This document shows positions 35,096 to 41,732 of a stretch of 64,000 nucleotides of DNA, piece after piece (the first letter of the stretch is position 1; each line of letters begins with the position of its first letter). The notes beneath the pieces are model-generated. The model searched no databases. It worked only from the letters and a program-made list of their open reading frames with translations, and had not been told where the DNA came from. The stretch spans positions 30,900 through 94,899 of the IMG/VR virus record IMGVR_UViG_3300025030_000062. The stretch is one strand, 5' to 3'. The stretch is from a virus. The position numbers and the translations under genes were made by a program.

Positions 35096-35317
35096 TTAAG
35101 TGTGCTCAATAACGTAATCAATCGCGTCCTGAACAGTAGTAATCTTCTCAGCTTCTTCATCAGGAATATCAATTTCAAACTCTTCCTCTATCTCCATAAT
35201 TAGTTCCACTGTGTCGAGCGAATCAGCACCAAGCTCTTCAAAGGTCTGATCGTTCCTTACTTCTTCAACGCCAAGAGTGTCTTCAACAATTTCTTTTACT
35301 TTTGCTTCAATACTCAC
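35096..35317 (-). CDS. acpP: Acyl carrier protein
   Basis: 73 residues, the exact length and composition of bacterial ACP. Residues [10 protein letters not shown] (about 34-43) contain the Ser that receives 4'-phosphopantetheine; before it is [10 protein letters not shown] and after it [16 protein letters not shown], all canonical. Very acidic. In bacteria ACP carries growing fatty acids and supplies acyl groups. In a phage it could redirect lipid metabolism, modify a virion or host protein, or feed an acylation reaction. It is coupled (ATGA-like overlap) to the gene at 35314. Confidence 0.9.
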   Translation of the reverse strand: MSIEAKVKEIVEDTLGVEEVRNDQTFEELGADSLDTVELIMEIEEEFEIDIPDEEAEKITTVQDAIDYVIEHT

Positions 35318-35535
35318 TTTGCTTCCTCCTTTAGTAGTTCCTCAATCCTAAGAACTGAGATTTGTATATCATCTTCGAGAATCATTACTTTGTTAGGTAG
35401 AATTGGTTTAATACTTAACCTTAACCTCTCATACTGTTCATCGCGCAAATGGCCTTTCAGCCTAAGCACAACAATATCATCAGGCTTAAGTGAAAGAATT
35501 TGACCGTCAATAAACTCAATTTCTTTGAATTCCAT
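35314..35535 (-). CDS. Hypothetical protein coupled to ACP, 73 aa
   Basis: ATG 35535 with AAAGGAGAA. Beta-rich: [21 protein letters not shown], then [21 protein letters not shown]. The pattern ([10 protein letters not shown]) resembles small barrel proteins. Its stop overlaps the ACP start by four bases, so the two are co-translated and may work together. Unknown function; possibly an ACP partner. Confidence 0.66.
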   Translation of the reverse strand: MEFKEIEFIDGQILSLKPDDIVVLRLKGHLRDEQYERLRLSIKPILPNKVMILEDDIQISVLRIEELLKEEAK

Positions 35536-35559
35536 TTACTTCTCCTTTTAGTTGAAAGC

Positions 35560-35703
35560 TTCAATGCCTAAGCACAGCCTTCCGGCGTTCAATCCGTCAC
35601 GTCGCCGCCCGATGGAAAATGCGCGGAGGGAAGCACGCGCCCCGCTAAAACGCAGCGAACGTTTCAGACTCTAACCCTTTCTATACGGAGGTGTTCTAGC
35701 GGG
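35560..35703 (-). ncRNA. GC-rich structured leader or small RNA upstream of the ACP pair
   Basis: About 145 bases without an ORF, much richer in GC than the surroundings. As minus-strand RNA it can form: CCCGCTA (35703-35697) with TAGCGGG (35647-35641) enclosing an AAACG/CGTTT hairpin; GCGCG/CGCGC (near 35640-35621) with a 10-base loop; CGGCG/CGCCG (near 35609-35583); and GCTT/AAGC close to the ribosome site. It lies in the 5' leader of the 35535 gene and ACP. It matches no riboswitch I recognise. Confidence 0.4.
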
Positions 35704-35704
35704 T

Positions 35705-35896
35705 TTAAATCATACCTTTAGCAATCTGGCTAGCTCTACGAGCTATTTCCCTAGCGCCTTGGTGCGGCGAATACTTTGAGGTTCTGATACGTTTGGTGCT
35801 GAAAGCAATTGCTCTAGCCGATCTTTCATTTACGCCGCGTGCGATAAGCTCTTTGAAGAAAGCACCGATACTACCGAGTCGAAATTCTGTGTTCAT
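35705..35896 (-). CDS. Basic hypothetical protein, 63 aa
   Basis: ATG 35896 with AAGGAGGA. Strongly basic and helical: GAFFKELIARGVNERSARA and IARRASQIAKGM. Probably nucleic-acid binding. It ends just before the structured leader. Confidence 0.64.
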   Translation of the reverse strand: MNTEFRLGSIGAFFKELIARGVNERSARAIAFSTKRIRTSKYSPHQGAREIARRASQIAKGMI

Positions 35897-35925
35897 CCTT
35901 AATCCTCCTTTAATGTGGGTAAAAG

Positions 35926-36768
35926 TTATGCTTCCCGATTGAATACATCAATGCCACTGGCTGAGTAAATGGCTTGAGCTAAGTAATTCCAGGGCTGCTC
36001 TTTAGCTATGGAGATTTCACCTTTGATACCGAACCTATTACCAGCTACGTAAGCAGGAGTACGCTCAAGACCCATAATACGACCTTTATTTGCGCTGATG
36101 CCTTGAGTGAAACTTTCACTAGCTTTACTTACGAACATTGGTTCATGTAAGAAGCCTACGATGTCGGCCCATTGACAAAGTATCTCGCGCTTGCCGTAGT
36201 TCTTATTGTCTTTAGGTGAATGAAGAAGCAAATCCCAACAGTTGAACTCACCGGCTGAAGGATCAAGCATCTTAGAAGCAAATACGTGGCAAGTTATCAC
36301 AATATTAATTCCACCGTGAATAGCAAGATCATCAAGCGAGCGAAGGAAGCTAACGAACAAAGCATTTGCGTAATCGTAAGCTTTACCATAACCACCTAAT
36401 GCGCTGTTCATAGTAATACCTTTTTTGTTGCCTACTGTCCAGCCTGGATCAGCTTGAAGAGTTTTATCATGAATCAACGCTTCCAATGAAGTAGCTGAAT
36501 CAAGCACAAGTGTTTTGAACTTGAACTGTTTCTTCTGAGCAGCGGCTGTAATTTCAGCTATAAGCCCTGTTGCTTCATCAAAAGTCTTGAGCATAGGTGT
36601 CTTATTAACTGAAATACCAATGTAACCAGTTTCAAGAGGAACAAGCAATGCACCAGGAGCATTACAAGCGGTTGTGGTCTTTCCTAGTTTCTCTTGGCCG
36701 CTGATCACAACCCTTATTCCAGTTTGTGTAACCGCGCTGTGACTCACCTGTTGAAGAAAGTTACTCAT
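35926..36768 (-). CDS. Sak4-like RecA-fold ATPase (recombination)
   Basis: 280 residues. Walker A is SGQEKLGKTTT (about 23-33), Walker B FKTLVLDSATSLE (about 83-95), then a Ser/Thr/Asn sensor (NIVITCHVF, about 155). It is the phage AAA_24/Sak4 class: a RecA-like core without an N-terminal domain, acting in single-strand annealing or strand exchange with the phage SSB. Near the SSB, ligase and Cas4-like genes. Four-base overlap with the upstream zinc-ribbon gene. Confidence 0.85.
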   Translation of the reverse strand: MSNFLQQVSHSAVTQTGIRVVISGQEKLGKTTTACNAPGALLVPLETGYIGISVNKTPMLKTFDEATGLIAEITAAAQKKQFKFKTLVLDSATSLEALIHDKTLQADPGWTVGNKKGITMNSALGGYGKAYDYANALFVSFLRSLDDLAIHGGINIVITCHVFASKMLDPSAGEFNCWDLLLHSPKDNKNYGKREILCQWADIVGFLHEPMFVSKASESFTQGISANKGRIMGLERTPAYVAGNRFGIKGEISIAKEQPWNYLAQAIYSASGIDVFNREA

Positions 36769-36911
36769 TTATACTCCTTGAACTTAAACCAGGAATCTGT
36801 TCTCACTCGTTTACATTTCGGACATTGCACCTTAACTGTAGTAATCTTACCTATCGTTTGCTTGGTGTTCGGTACTTGGTTCATTGGTATCAAACAGCTT
36901 GAGCATTTCAT
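36765..36911 (-). CDS. Zinc-ribbon micro-protein, 48 aa
   Basis: ATG 36911; stop overlaps the ATG of the Sak4-like gene (ATGA). CSSCLIPM at the start and QCPKCKRV in the middle form a classical four-Cys ribbon. Very basic. Could bind nucleic acid or support the ATPase. Confidence 0.6.
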   Translation of the reverse strand: MKCSSCLIPMNQVPNTKQTIGKITTVKVQCPKCKRVRTDSWFKFKEYK

Positions 36912-36923
36912 CGTAACTAACCG

Positions 36924-37193
36924 TTAGACCGTAATGCAACACAACCCATGTTCAGGTCCAGACCATTTTCCTTTCCACATTTCAAGTTTGGCACAATGCA
37001 AAGTTGCGTTCTGTGTTACATTTCCACGCCAACCGGGAGGAATGAATAGACATGCTTCTCTAAAATTGCTATTCGGATTAGTGAATATCTGAACTATTGC
37101 TAAAACACTAGTACCGTCAGGCGTAAGTCCTGTGTAAAAGAAATCACCGTCTTCTTTCGGTGGATTAATACGCCATTCATATTTTCTTGTCAC
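36924..37193 (-). CDS. Hypothetical protein, 89 aa
   Basis: GTG 37193 after GAGGTG is the best start; a longer ORF to 37301 overlaps the membrane protein gene. Starts RKYEWRINPPKEDGDFFYTG and has ACLFIPPGWRG and CAKLEMWKGKWSGP. Aromatic- and Cys-containing. Not recognised. Confidence 0.6.
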   Translation of the reverse strand: MTRKYEWRINPPKEDGDFFYTGLTPDGTSVLAIVQIFTNPNSNFREACLFIPPGWRGNVTQNATLHCAKLEMWKGKWSGPEHGLCCITV

Positions 37194-37212
37194 TAAACAC
37201 CTCGTTCTTCCA

Positions 37213-37416
37213 TTACAGATACCCCATAACAGCACCAAGCGGCGGCATGAAGATACCAATGATTCGCAAAATAATTTGACTGTTGAGCGCGTTAAAGTCA
37301 AGAGGAATTAACTTAACAATGTTCATAACCCAACCGCAACTACCGCCGACTGCAATAGCGAAAACGAACAGAATTAAGCCGTACTCGAATGGCGTGTATC
37401 CTTTGTTGTAGCGCAT
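37213..37416 (-). CDS. Small membrane protein, 67 aa
   Basis: ATG 37416 with AAGGAGGT. Two hydrophobic segments: YGLILFVFAIAVGGSCGWVM (about 12-31) and ILRIIGIFMPPLGAVMGYL (about 49-67). Probably inserts in the inner membrane. The unusual position beside ligase and recombinase genes does not suggest a lysis role. Confidence 0.65.
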   Translation of the reverse strand: MRYNKGYTPFEYGLILFVFAIAVGGSCGWVMNIVKLIPLDFNALNSQIILRIIGIFMPPLGAVMGYL

Positions 37417-37427
37417 TTGTTACCTCC

Positions 37428-37528
37428 TTAAGATTGACCTTTCTTAATCTCAGCAAGCAGCACAGCCAGGGTGCAATCAGTAGCCGTCTTGTCATCACGC
37501 CAGCGCCGGAACCTTTATAGTAAAGCAA
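37428..37528 (-). pseudogene. Small frame-disrupted ORF after the ligase gene
   Basis: The ligase reading frame continues after its TAA for 28 codons (ending GTDxTLAVLLAEIKKGQS-like sequence: ATDCTLAVLLAEIKKGQS) to a TAA just before the next ribosome site, but has no start codon. A second frame from TTG 37528 gives YYKGSGAG. A one-base deletion near 37500 would join them as YYKGSGAWRDDKTATDCTLA, which reads like a natural small phage protein. A real frameshift or an assembly error. Confidence 0.35.
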
Positions 37529-38459
37529 GCTGCTCGGATGTCATGTCAGAAGGATCACGGAAAGCTTTGAAAACTAAAATTCTAGGCTTGTCAACACATC
37601 CGATTTCTTGATATTTGAAAGTTGCTATTTTGTCAACAAATTCTTTTTGATTTTCCCAAATATATTTAGCCTCGGCGTGAGTCAACTTACCGCAACCTAG
37701 TTTAAAATCGCCCCATTTCTTGTTTCTGACAAGAAATTTACCTAAAGTGTTAGCAGGAACCATACCTTCTTGTGATTGACTGCGTTTGGCGTATCCTAAT
37801 TCATTTTGAATTGATTCGTTCGTATTCATCATGCGTTCTTCAAAACCAACTATGATACACTCTTCGTCTACAAAAGGTTTACGTTTTAACAATTCTTGAC
37901 CTTTAAGCGTACTTCTGCCAAACTTATATTTACCTGTCAACTCACGAATCATAATACCTTCATAACCGTCAGACAAGGCTTGTTCTTCAAAAGCTAACAG
38001 TTCTGTCAAGTTATTACAAACAACTTGAGGTAGAAGTTTTATAAACGAAGGAATTAGATCAGCGTTTACTGAAAAACAACTGTGCAAATAACCGTATCGC
38101 TGGTTAAAAGAGCGTTCATCATTCCAATTGTCAAATACCCACATTGTGAAGTTAGGTGTTCCTGAAGAATTCATAATTGCCGAGCTAACCAAATTAAACG
38201 GATGTGTACCAGGAATTTGAGGCTTTTCGATGTCAGTAAGTAAAAGTTCAGAATCAAATCCTTCAAAACAGTTCAAGTAAGGATCGTTGGTTATGGAGTT
38301 AAATATGTGAGCGTTTCTAATGTCCTTAAGAGTGTTAGACAACGGTTTGCCGTCTTTAATTACGCAGCGAATGCCGTCAAGTTTAAGCGAAGCTGCTAAA
38401 GGGAAGCGTAATTGACTTAGATGTTTATCTTCACAGGTTTCTGCTTTCATAGGTTTCAT
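37515..38459 (-). CDS. ATP-dependent DNA ligase
   Basis: 314 residues, the size of minimal phage ligases. Motif I is SLKLDGIRC (about residue 25, nucleophilic Lys in KLDGIR), motif IIIa/IV FEGFDSELLL and DGYEGIMIRE, motif V ELLKRKPF. An OB-like C-terminus follows (YAKRSQSQEGMVPANTLGKF). It seals nicks in phage DNA. The last residues EQLALL resemble a sliding-clamp-binding peptide. A broken HNH gene overlaps its start by 29 bases. Confidence 0.92.
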   Translation of the reverse strand: MKPMKAETCEDKHLSQLRFPLAASLKLDGIRCVIKDGKPLSNTLKDIRNAHIFNSITNDPYLNCFEGFDSELLLTDIEKPQIPGTHPFNLVSSAIMNSSGTPNFTMWVFDNWNDERSFNQRYGYLHSCFSVNADLIPSFIKLLPQVVCNNLTELLAFEEQALSDGYEGIMIRELTGKYKFGRSTLKGQELLKRKPFVDEECIIVGFEERMMNTNESIQNELGYAKRSQSQEGMVPANTLGKFLVRNKKWGDFKLGCGKLTHAEAKYIWENQKEFVDKIATFKYQEIGCVDKPRILVFKAFRDPSDMTSEQLALL

Positions 38460-39013
38460 TTAGAATAATCCTTTGCTCAATGTGGTTTTCTTTAGGCTGA
38501 TTATCTGCGAACTCTTTGAAATATAGTAATTCGGCTTTTCTTCGTTCTTCAATGGCGTCTTCTATGTTTTTAAAGAATCCTAAATGAATTTGCTTTTTAT
38601 TACAAGAAATATAAGCACGATATGAGTCTCTGGCTTTGTAAAAGCTAACTCCACTTACTCTTGTTTTGCTATTGTTAGGCGTTTTCCTGTTTCTACAATT
38701 TTGCGCTTTAGTACATATTCTAAGGTTTTCACGCCGATTGTCCAAAGTGTTTCTATCAATATGATCAACAACCATAAATTCTGTAACATCCATTATGAAT
38801 CTATGTAGAAGAATTAATTCGTTTTGCTCGGTTCTGCATCTGACATACAATATCCCTTTATTGCGGTGTATATACCAACTTTCTTTCTTAACTTTTTCAA
38901 CATTCTTCAAGTGAAATTAAAACTCTATTGCTTTCACTCCAATCCCTAAAGTATATAACTAGTACAGCGTGATCTTCTTTTATTAAAATTTCATTAGGTG
39001 GCTTTCTAGGCAT
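38431..39013 (-). pseudogene. HNH-AP2 homing endonuclease, split by a frameshift
   Basis: Two ORFs read as one protein: 38897-39013 (ATG 39013, KPPNEILIKEDHAVLVIYF then NRVLISLEEC) and 38431-38910 (TTG start, VEKVKKESWYIHRNKG, nuclease MVVDHIDRNTLDNRRENLR, AP2-like SGVSFYKARDSYRAYISC). They overlap by 14 bases in different frames. Removing one base near 38900-38905 gives a continuous SLENVEKVKKESWY, as in other enzymes of this class. Either inactivated, a programmed frameshift, or a sequence error. The 3' end overlaps the ligase start. Confidence 0.7.
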
Positions 39014-39089
39014 TTTTAATTCCTTTGTTGTATCTATTTACAACTCACCTTATACAGAAGTTAATTCAGAGAGTCAAGGGATTCTAAAG

Positions 39090-39764
39090 TTAATTTATAC
39101 TATTAATTCGACCACAACAACGCGGTCCTTCGCTGCAAACACCTTTCGTTACACAAGAGGGACCAAGCTTTGCAAACGTAACCGGCGCAACAGGTTTAAC
39201 AAGCTTATTTACAGTTTCAAAGAGTTCTTTAATCTCCCATTGAGCATGATTACATTCCCGCAAACCGCAAGCATGGTGAATTTCCCTTGCGTTCATCGTA
39301 ACGATAATCTTAGTTTCGCAAGCGTTAGGAGCAATAAACCTAGCGTCTTCAGCAGGAATACCGGCGTTAATAAGAATGTTATAAAATTCACACAAATCGG
39401 CCATTTTGTGTTCAAAAGCTTCGAACATTTCAGGCAAAGCTCGAATAGACGGTGGGATTATATAATTAAATCCATTATTAAATGTAACGTATCTTTGTGA
39501 TTGCTGGCTAAAGCTCGCATGTCTGAATCTGACAAGTTGATGGCTCAACGCTCTCGACACACCTTCAATAGCAAACGTAAAAGAAGCGTGTTCCAGACAG
39601 CTTGTATGCCCACAATTAATGATCTTCTCAATTAGCTTAGCATCGCTCGCTTCGTTAACAAAATCCCAATTGTCGCCAACAAAGCCTTCAGCGTAGCACT
39701 GCCTCGCCGCCGTTGCTATTACGTGATCAGGATCAGGAGTATATGCTTTAAGGAGTACGTTCAT
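39090..39764 (-). CDS. thyX: Flavin-dependent thymidylate synthase
   Basis: 224 residues from ATG 39764 (AGAGGTGA site). The ThyX signature RFRHASFSQQSQRYV lies at about residue 69-83, after RALSHQLV; later ARFIAPNACETKIIVTMNAREIHH and CGLRECNHAQWEI are typical. It makes dTMP from dUMP with FAD, NADPH and methylene-folate, increasing thymidylate for phage DNA. Directly downstream of the MazG-like gene, so nucleotide metabolism genes are paired. Confidence 0.93.
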   Translation of the reverse strand: MNVLLKAYTPDPDHVIATAARQCYAEGFVGDNWDFVNEASDAKLIEKIINCGHTSCLEHASFTFAIEGVSRALSHQLVRFRHASFSQQSQRYVTFNNGFNYIIPPSIRALPEMFEAFEHKMADLCEFYNILINAGIPAEDARFIAPNACETKIIVTMNAREIHHACGLRECNHAQWEIKELFETVNKLVKPVAPVTFAKLGPSCVTKGVCSEGPRCCGRINSIN

Positions 39765-39771
39765 TTCGTTA

Positions 39772-40701
39772 TCACCTCTTGGCCCAATCAGGCAGTTCAT
39801 AATTTGTTTGAGCCTCAATAAACTTAGCAGCCGCTATCTGAAGATAGTGACATCCTTTCATAAAGTCCAACATTTCTTGTCCAGGGCGCTGATTCTTGCC
39901 GAAGCGGTTAGCGTATTTCTTACTTTGTTCAATACAGTATTCAATGCTCCAATCTGTAGCTTGATCTTCACCTTTATCTTTGTACTGAGGAATTGTATAG
40001 TTTTCAATATGATCTGCCACCTTATAAGCAAATTCAAGCCATTCTGCCGTGCGAATGCCTTTGTACTGCTGTTCACTTGTGGGCAATACTCGCTTACTAT
40101 CTTTAGCAGCTTCAATGATATCGTCGGCAAGTTGTTCAGTGTTAGGATAGGTAATTGTGCTGTTTATTACATCTTCGTAAGGAAGAGAACTGGTTTTATG
40201 ATTAAAAGGTTTGTGATTACGAGGTTTAGAAGATAGGTTTTCAGCAACAGACTGAGCGACATTAACAGATATCTTTTCATTCAGCGGAACCTGCGTTGCT
40301 AATCCAGTTATGAATTGAGGTTTCTCCAACAACTCCCTCTCAGCAACAACATCACGATTAATAGCAGCTTCCGAGCTAAACTTAGCAGGGTAGCGCAGCT
40401 TCAACTTGTTGATGTTGAGGGTTAGGACTTCGTTCATTGTAGTTTTAAGTTCATTTAATGCAAGAGCGATATACCACGAACAATCGCTCAATTCCTCTTT
40501 CGCATTAACTACATCAAGAGCTTTTCCGTAGTAGATGTGCTTTTTGATCATATCAACGAACTCGCCAGCTTCGGTAGCAAGACCCATCGCAGCATGTTGA
40601 AGTCTAGCGCATTTGATCATTCTAGCGTAAAGTTCTGCATCGTATTTACAATCCGTATTCATTGCGTGTTCAACGTAGTTCTCTGAGGTAATCTGTTCCA
40701 A
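39772..40701 (-). CDS. MazG-like nucleotide pyrophosphohydrolase with a C-terminal extra domain
   Basis: 309 residues, TTG start 40701 with GGAG nine bases before; ATG 40662 would shorten it. Residues about 30-105: GLATEAGEFVDMIKKH and NAKEELSDCSWYIALALNEL, the ExxE and ExxD metal-binding motifs of MazG/all-alpha NTP pyrophosphatases. After a low-complexity linker (about 130-195), residues 200-309 form another domain (GIRTAEWLEFAYKVADHIEN, then KKYANRFGKNQRPGQEML) that I do not recognise. It may hydrolyse (d)NTPs or alarmone-type nucleotides. Confidence 0.8.
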   Translation of the reverse strand: MEQITSENYVEHAMNTDCKYDAELYARMIKCARLQHAAMGLATEAGEFVDMIKKHIYYGKALDVVNAKEELSDCSWYIALALNELKTTMNEVLTLNINKLKLRYPAKFSSEAAINRDVVAERELLEKPQFITGLATQVPLNEKISVNVAQSVAENLSSKPRNHKPFNHKTSSLPYEDVINSTITYPNTEQLADDIIEAAKDSKRVLPTSEQQYKGIRTAEWLEFAYKVADHIENYTIPQYKDKGEDQATDWSIEYCIEQSKKYANRFGKNQRPGQEMLDFMKGCHYLQIAAAKFIEAQTNYELPDWAKR

Positions 40702-40715
40702 AGTTTAGTTCTCCT

Positions 40716-40793
40716 TTAAAATATTATTAAGGTTATTAGCATTCCTGTTATCATTCCAAATATAAATATTGCAGACACAAGTTGTTTATCCAT
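40716..40793 (-). CDS. Membrane micro-peptide, 25 aa
   Basis: ATG 40793 overlaps the stop of the upstream gene (TAATG). One hydrophobic helix, SAIFIFGMITGMLITLIIF, with a charged N-terminus (MDKQ). Similar single-helix micro-genes occur at 59108 and 61100. Could act at the membrane. Weak ribosome site, so translation relies on coupling. Confidence 0.5.
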   Translation of the reverse strand: MDKQLVSAIFIFGMITGMLITLIIF

Positions 40794-41005
40794 TACTTTA
40801 AACCCCTCCAAACAACAAAGCACTTAGCCGCCAAAGTAATCAGTTCCTGCTTCATTTGAGCAACGTTCTTCTTTTCAGCAGCAGTTTCAACCGCTTCAAA
40901 TTGCTCAAGCAAAAGGTCAACTTTCTCTTTGTTGGTAAAGTTGTGATAAGAAGTGTCGGTTTCTTCCATCATCTCAGAGACGAAGTACATGCTATCAACG
41001 CTCAT
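40793..41005 (-). CDS. Hypothetical protein, 70 aa
   Basis: ATG 41005, overlapping the upstream gene by 11 bases. Acidic N-terminus, then a long helix (LLLEQFEAVETAAEKKNVAQ) and a C-terminal helix with CFVVWRGL. Unknown function. Confidence 0.64.
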   Translation of the reverse strand: MSVDSMYFVSEMMEETDTSYHNFTNKEKVDLLLEQFEAVETAAEKKNVAQMKQELITLAAKCFVVWRGLK

Positions 41006-41183
41006 ACAGCACCTTGCTCAATGCGTCGGTAACGCGTGCAATAACTTTACTGTCGCGTTGTTTGAGAGCGTCAACTATTAGGGATTGCAAAGCGGCTCTG
41101 GATTGACCACGATCATGATAACGTCTTTCTGTCCAGGCGTTAATAACGTTGAGAGCAATTTCATCTAAGGCAGGATTAGCCAT
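40995..41183 (-). CDS. Hypothetical protein, 62 aa
   Basis: ATG 41183. Helical (ALDEIALNVINAWTERRYHD), Arg-rich end. Not recognised. Overlaps both neighbours. Confidence 0.63.
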   Translation of the reverse strand: MANPALDEIALNVINAWTERRYHDRGQSRAALQSLIVDALKQRDSKVIARVTDALSKVLYER

Positions 41184-41340
41184 TAGTCACCTCTTCAGCG
41201 AGCTTAACGGCGTCTTGATAAGTTTCGGCGGTGGGGCAATTAAACTTAAAGCAATATTTCAGTTCAAGTTCATATAACGGGCAATTGTTGCAATCATCTA
41301 AGCGCCCATTACTGTCATAGGCTGGATTCTCAACTCTCAC
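41176..41340 (-). CDS. CPTAETYQ-family small protein, 54 aa
   Basis: GTG start 41340 after GGAGGG. Pattern VRVENPAYDS, CNNCPLYEL, NCPTAETYQDAVKLAEE. Free-standing paralogue of the C-terminal half of the 32670-33038 product. The four Cys suggest zinc or a disulfide-free metal site. First gene of the long leftward operon, next to the divergent promoter region. Confidence 0.65.
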   Translation of the reverse strand: MRVENPAYDSNGRLDDCNNCPLYELELKYCFKFNCPTAETYQDAVKLAEEVTNG

Positions 41341-41401
41341 AACAGCCCTCCTTTAATGTTAATTTAAGTTAATTTTGCTGGTTCGGTTCGACGTGACCGG
41401 A

Positions 41402-41452
41402 CATTAGCTTGAAACGAGTACAATTGTCAAGGAAAACTTTTAGGTGTCAAAT
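41402..41452. promoter_or_regulatory. Divergent promoter/operator region
   Basis: Between the leftward operon (start 41340) and the rightward operon (start 41523). Rightward: TTGTCA (41424-41429), 17-bp spacer with AAAACTTTT, TCAAAT (41447-41452). Leftward: two perfect TTGACA boxes on the minus strand (41430-41425 and 41450-41445), of which the first has TAATGT 18 bp away. The repeated TGTCAA (41425 and 41445, 20 bp apart) could be an operator for the small helix-turn-helix-like protein encoded next to it. Confidence 0.5.
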
Positions 41453-41522
41453 TAAATTAAAACTTGCATTGAGATACCTCTTTGTGGTAGCTTTCCGACC
41501 AAATCAGCACAGGAGGTTTGGC

Positions 41523-41717
41523 TTGCTACGTGAAAAAACTCTAACTTTACTCAAAGAACGTTCGTCTAATATCAAGCTGTTAGATATAGCTATTGCGACA
41601 GGTCTTAGCTTCTATTGGCTTCAGTCCTTTTTAAAAAACGGACATGATTCTGATCCTGGTGTTGATAAAGTCGAAACTCTTTATAATTATCTCAGCCCTA
41701 AAAAGCTGAAATGTTAA
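41523..41717 (+). CDS. Small helix-turn-helix-like regulator
   Basis: 64 residues from TTG 41523, six bases after AGGAGG; a longer in-frame ORF upstream lacks a site. Core LLDIAIATGLSFYWLQSFLK, then KVETLYNYLSP, homologous to the protein at 20534-20737. Position is that of a Cro-like regulator: first gene of one of two divergent operons. It may bind the 41402-41452 region. Function is inference from fold pattern and place. Confidence 0.65.
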   Translation: MLREKTLTLLKERSSNIKLLDIAIATGLSFYWLQSFLKNGHDSDPGVDKVETLYNYLSPKKLKC

Positions 41718-41732
41718 CAAAGGAGAACCGTA

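Noticed and set aside
35560-35703. tRNA or tmRNA in the GC-rich leader
   Set aside because: No T-loop consensus and no cloverleaf arms could be drawn on either strand.
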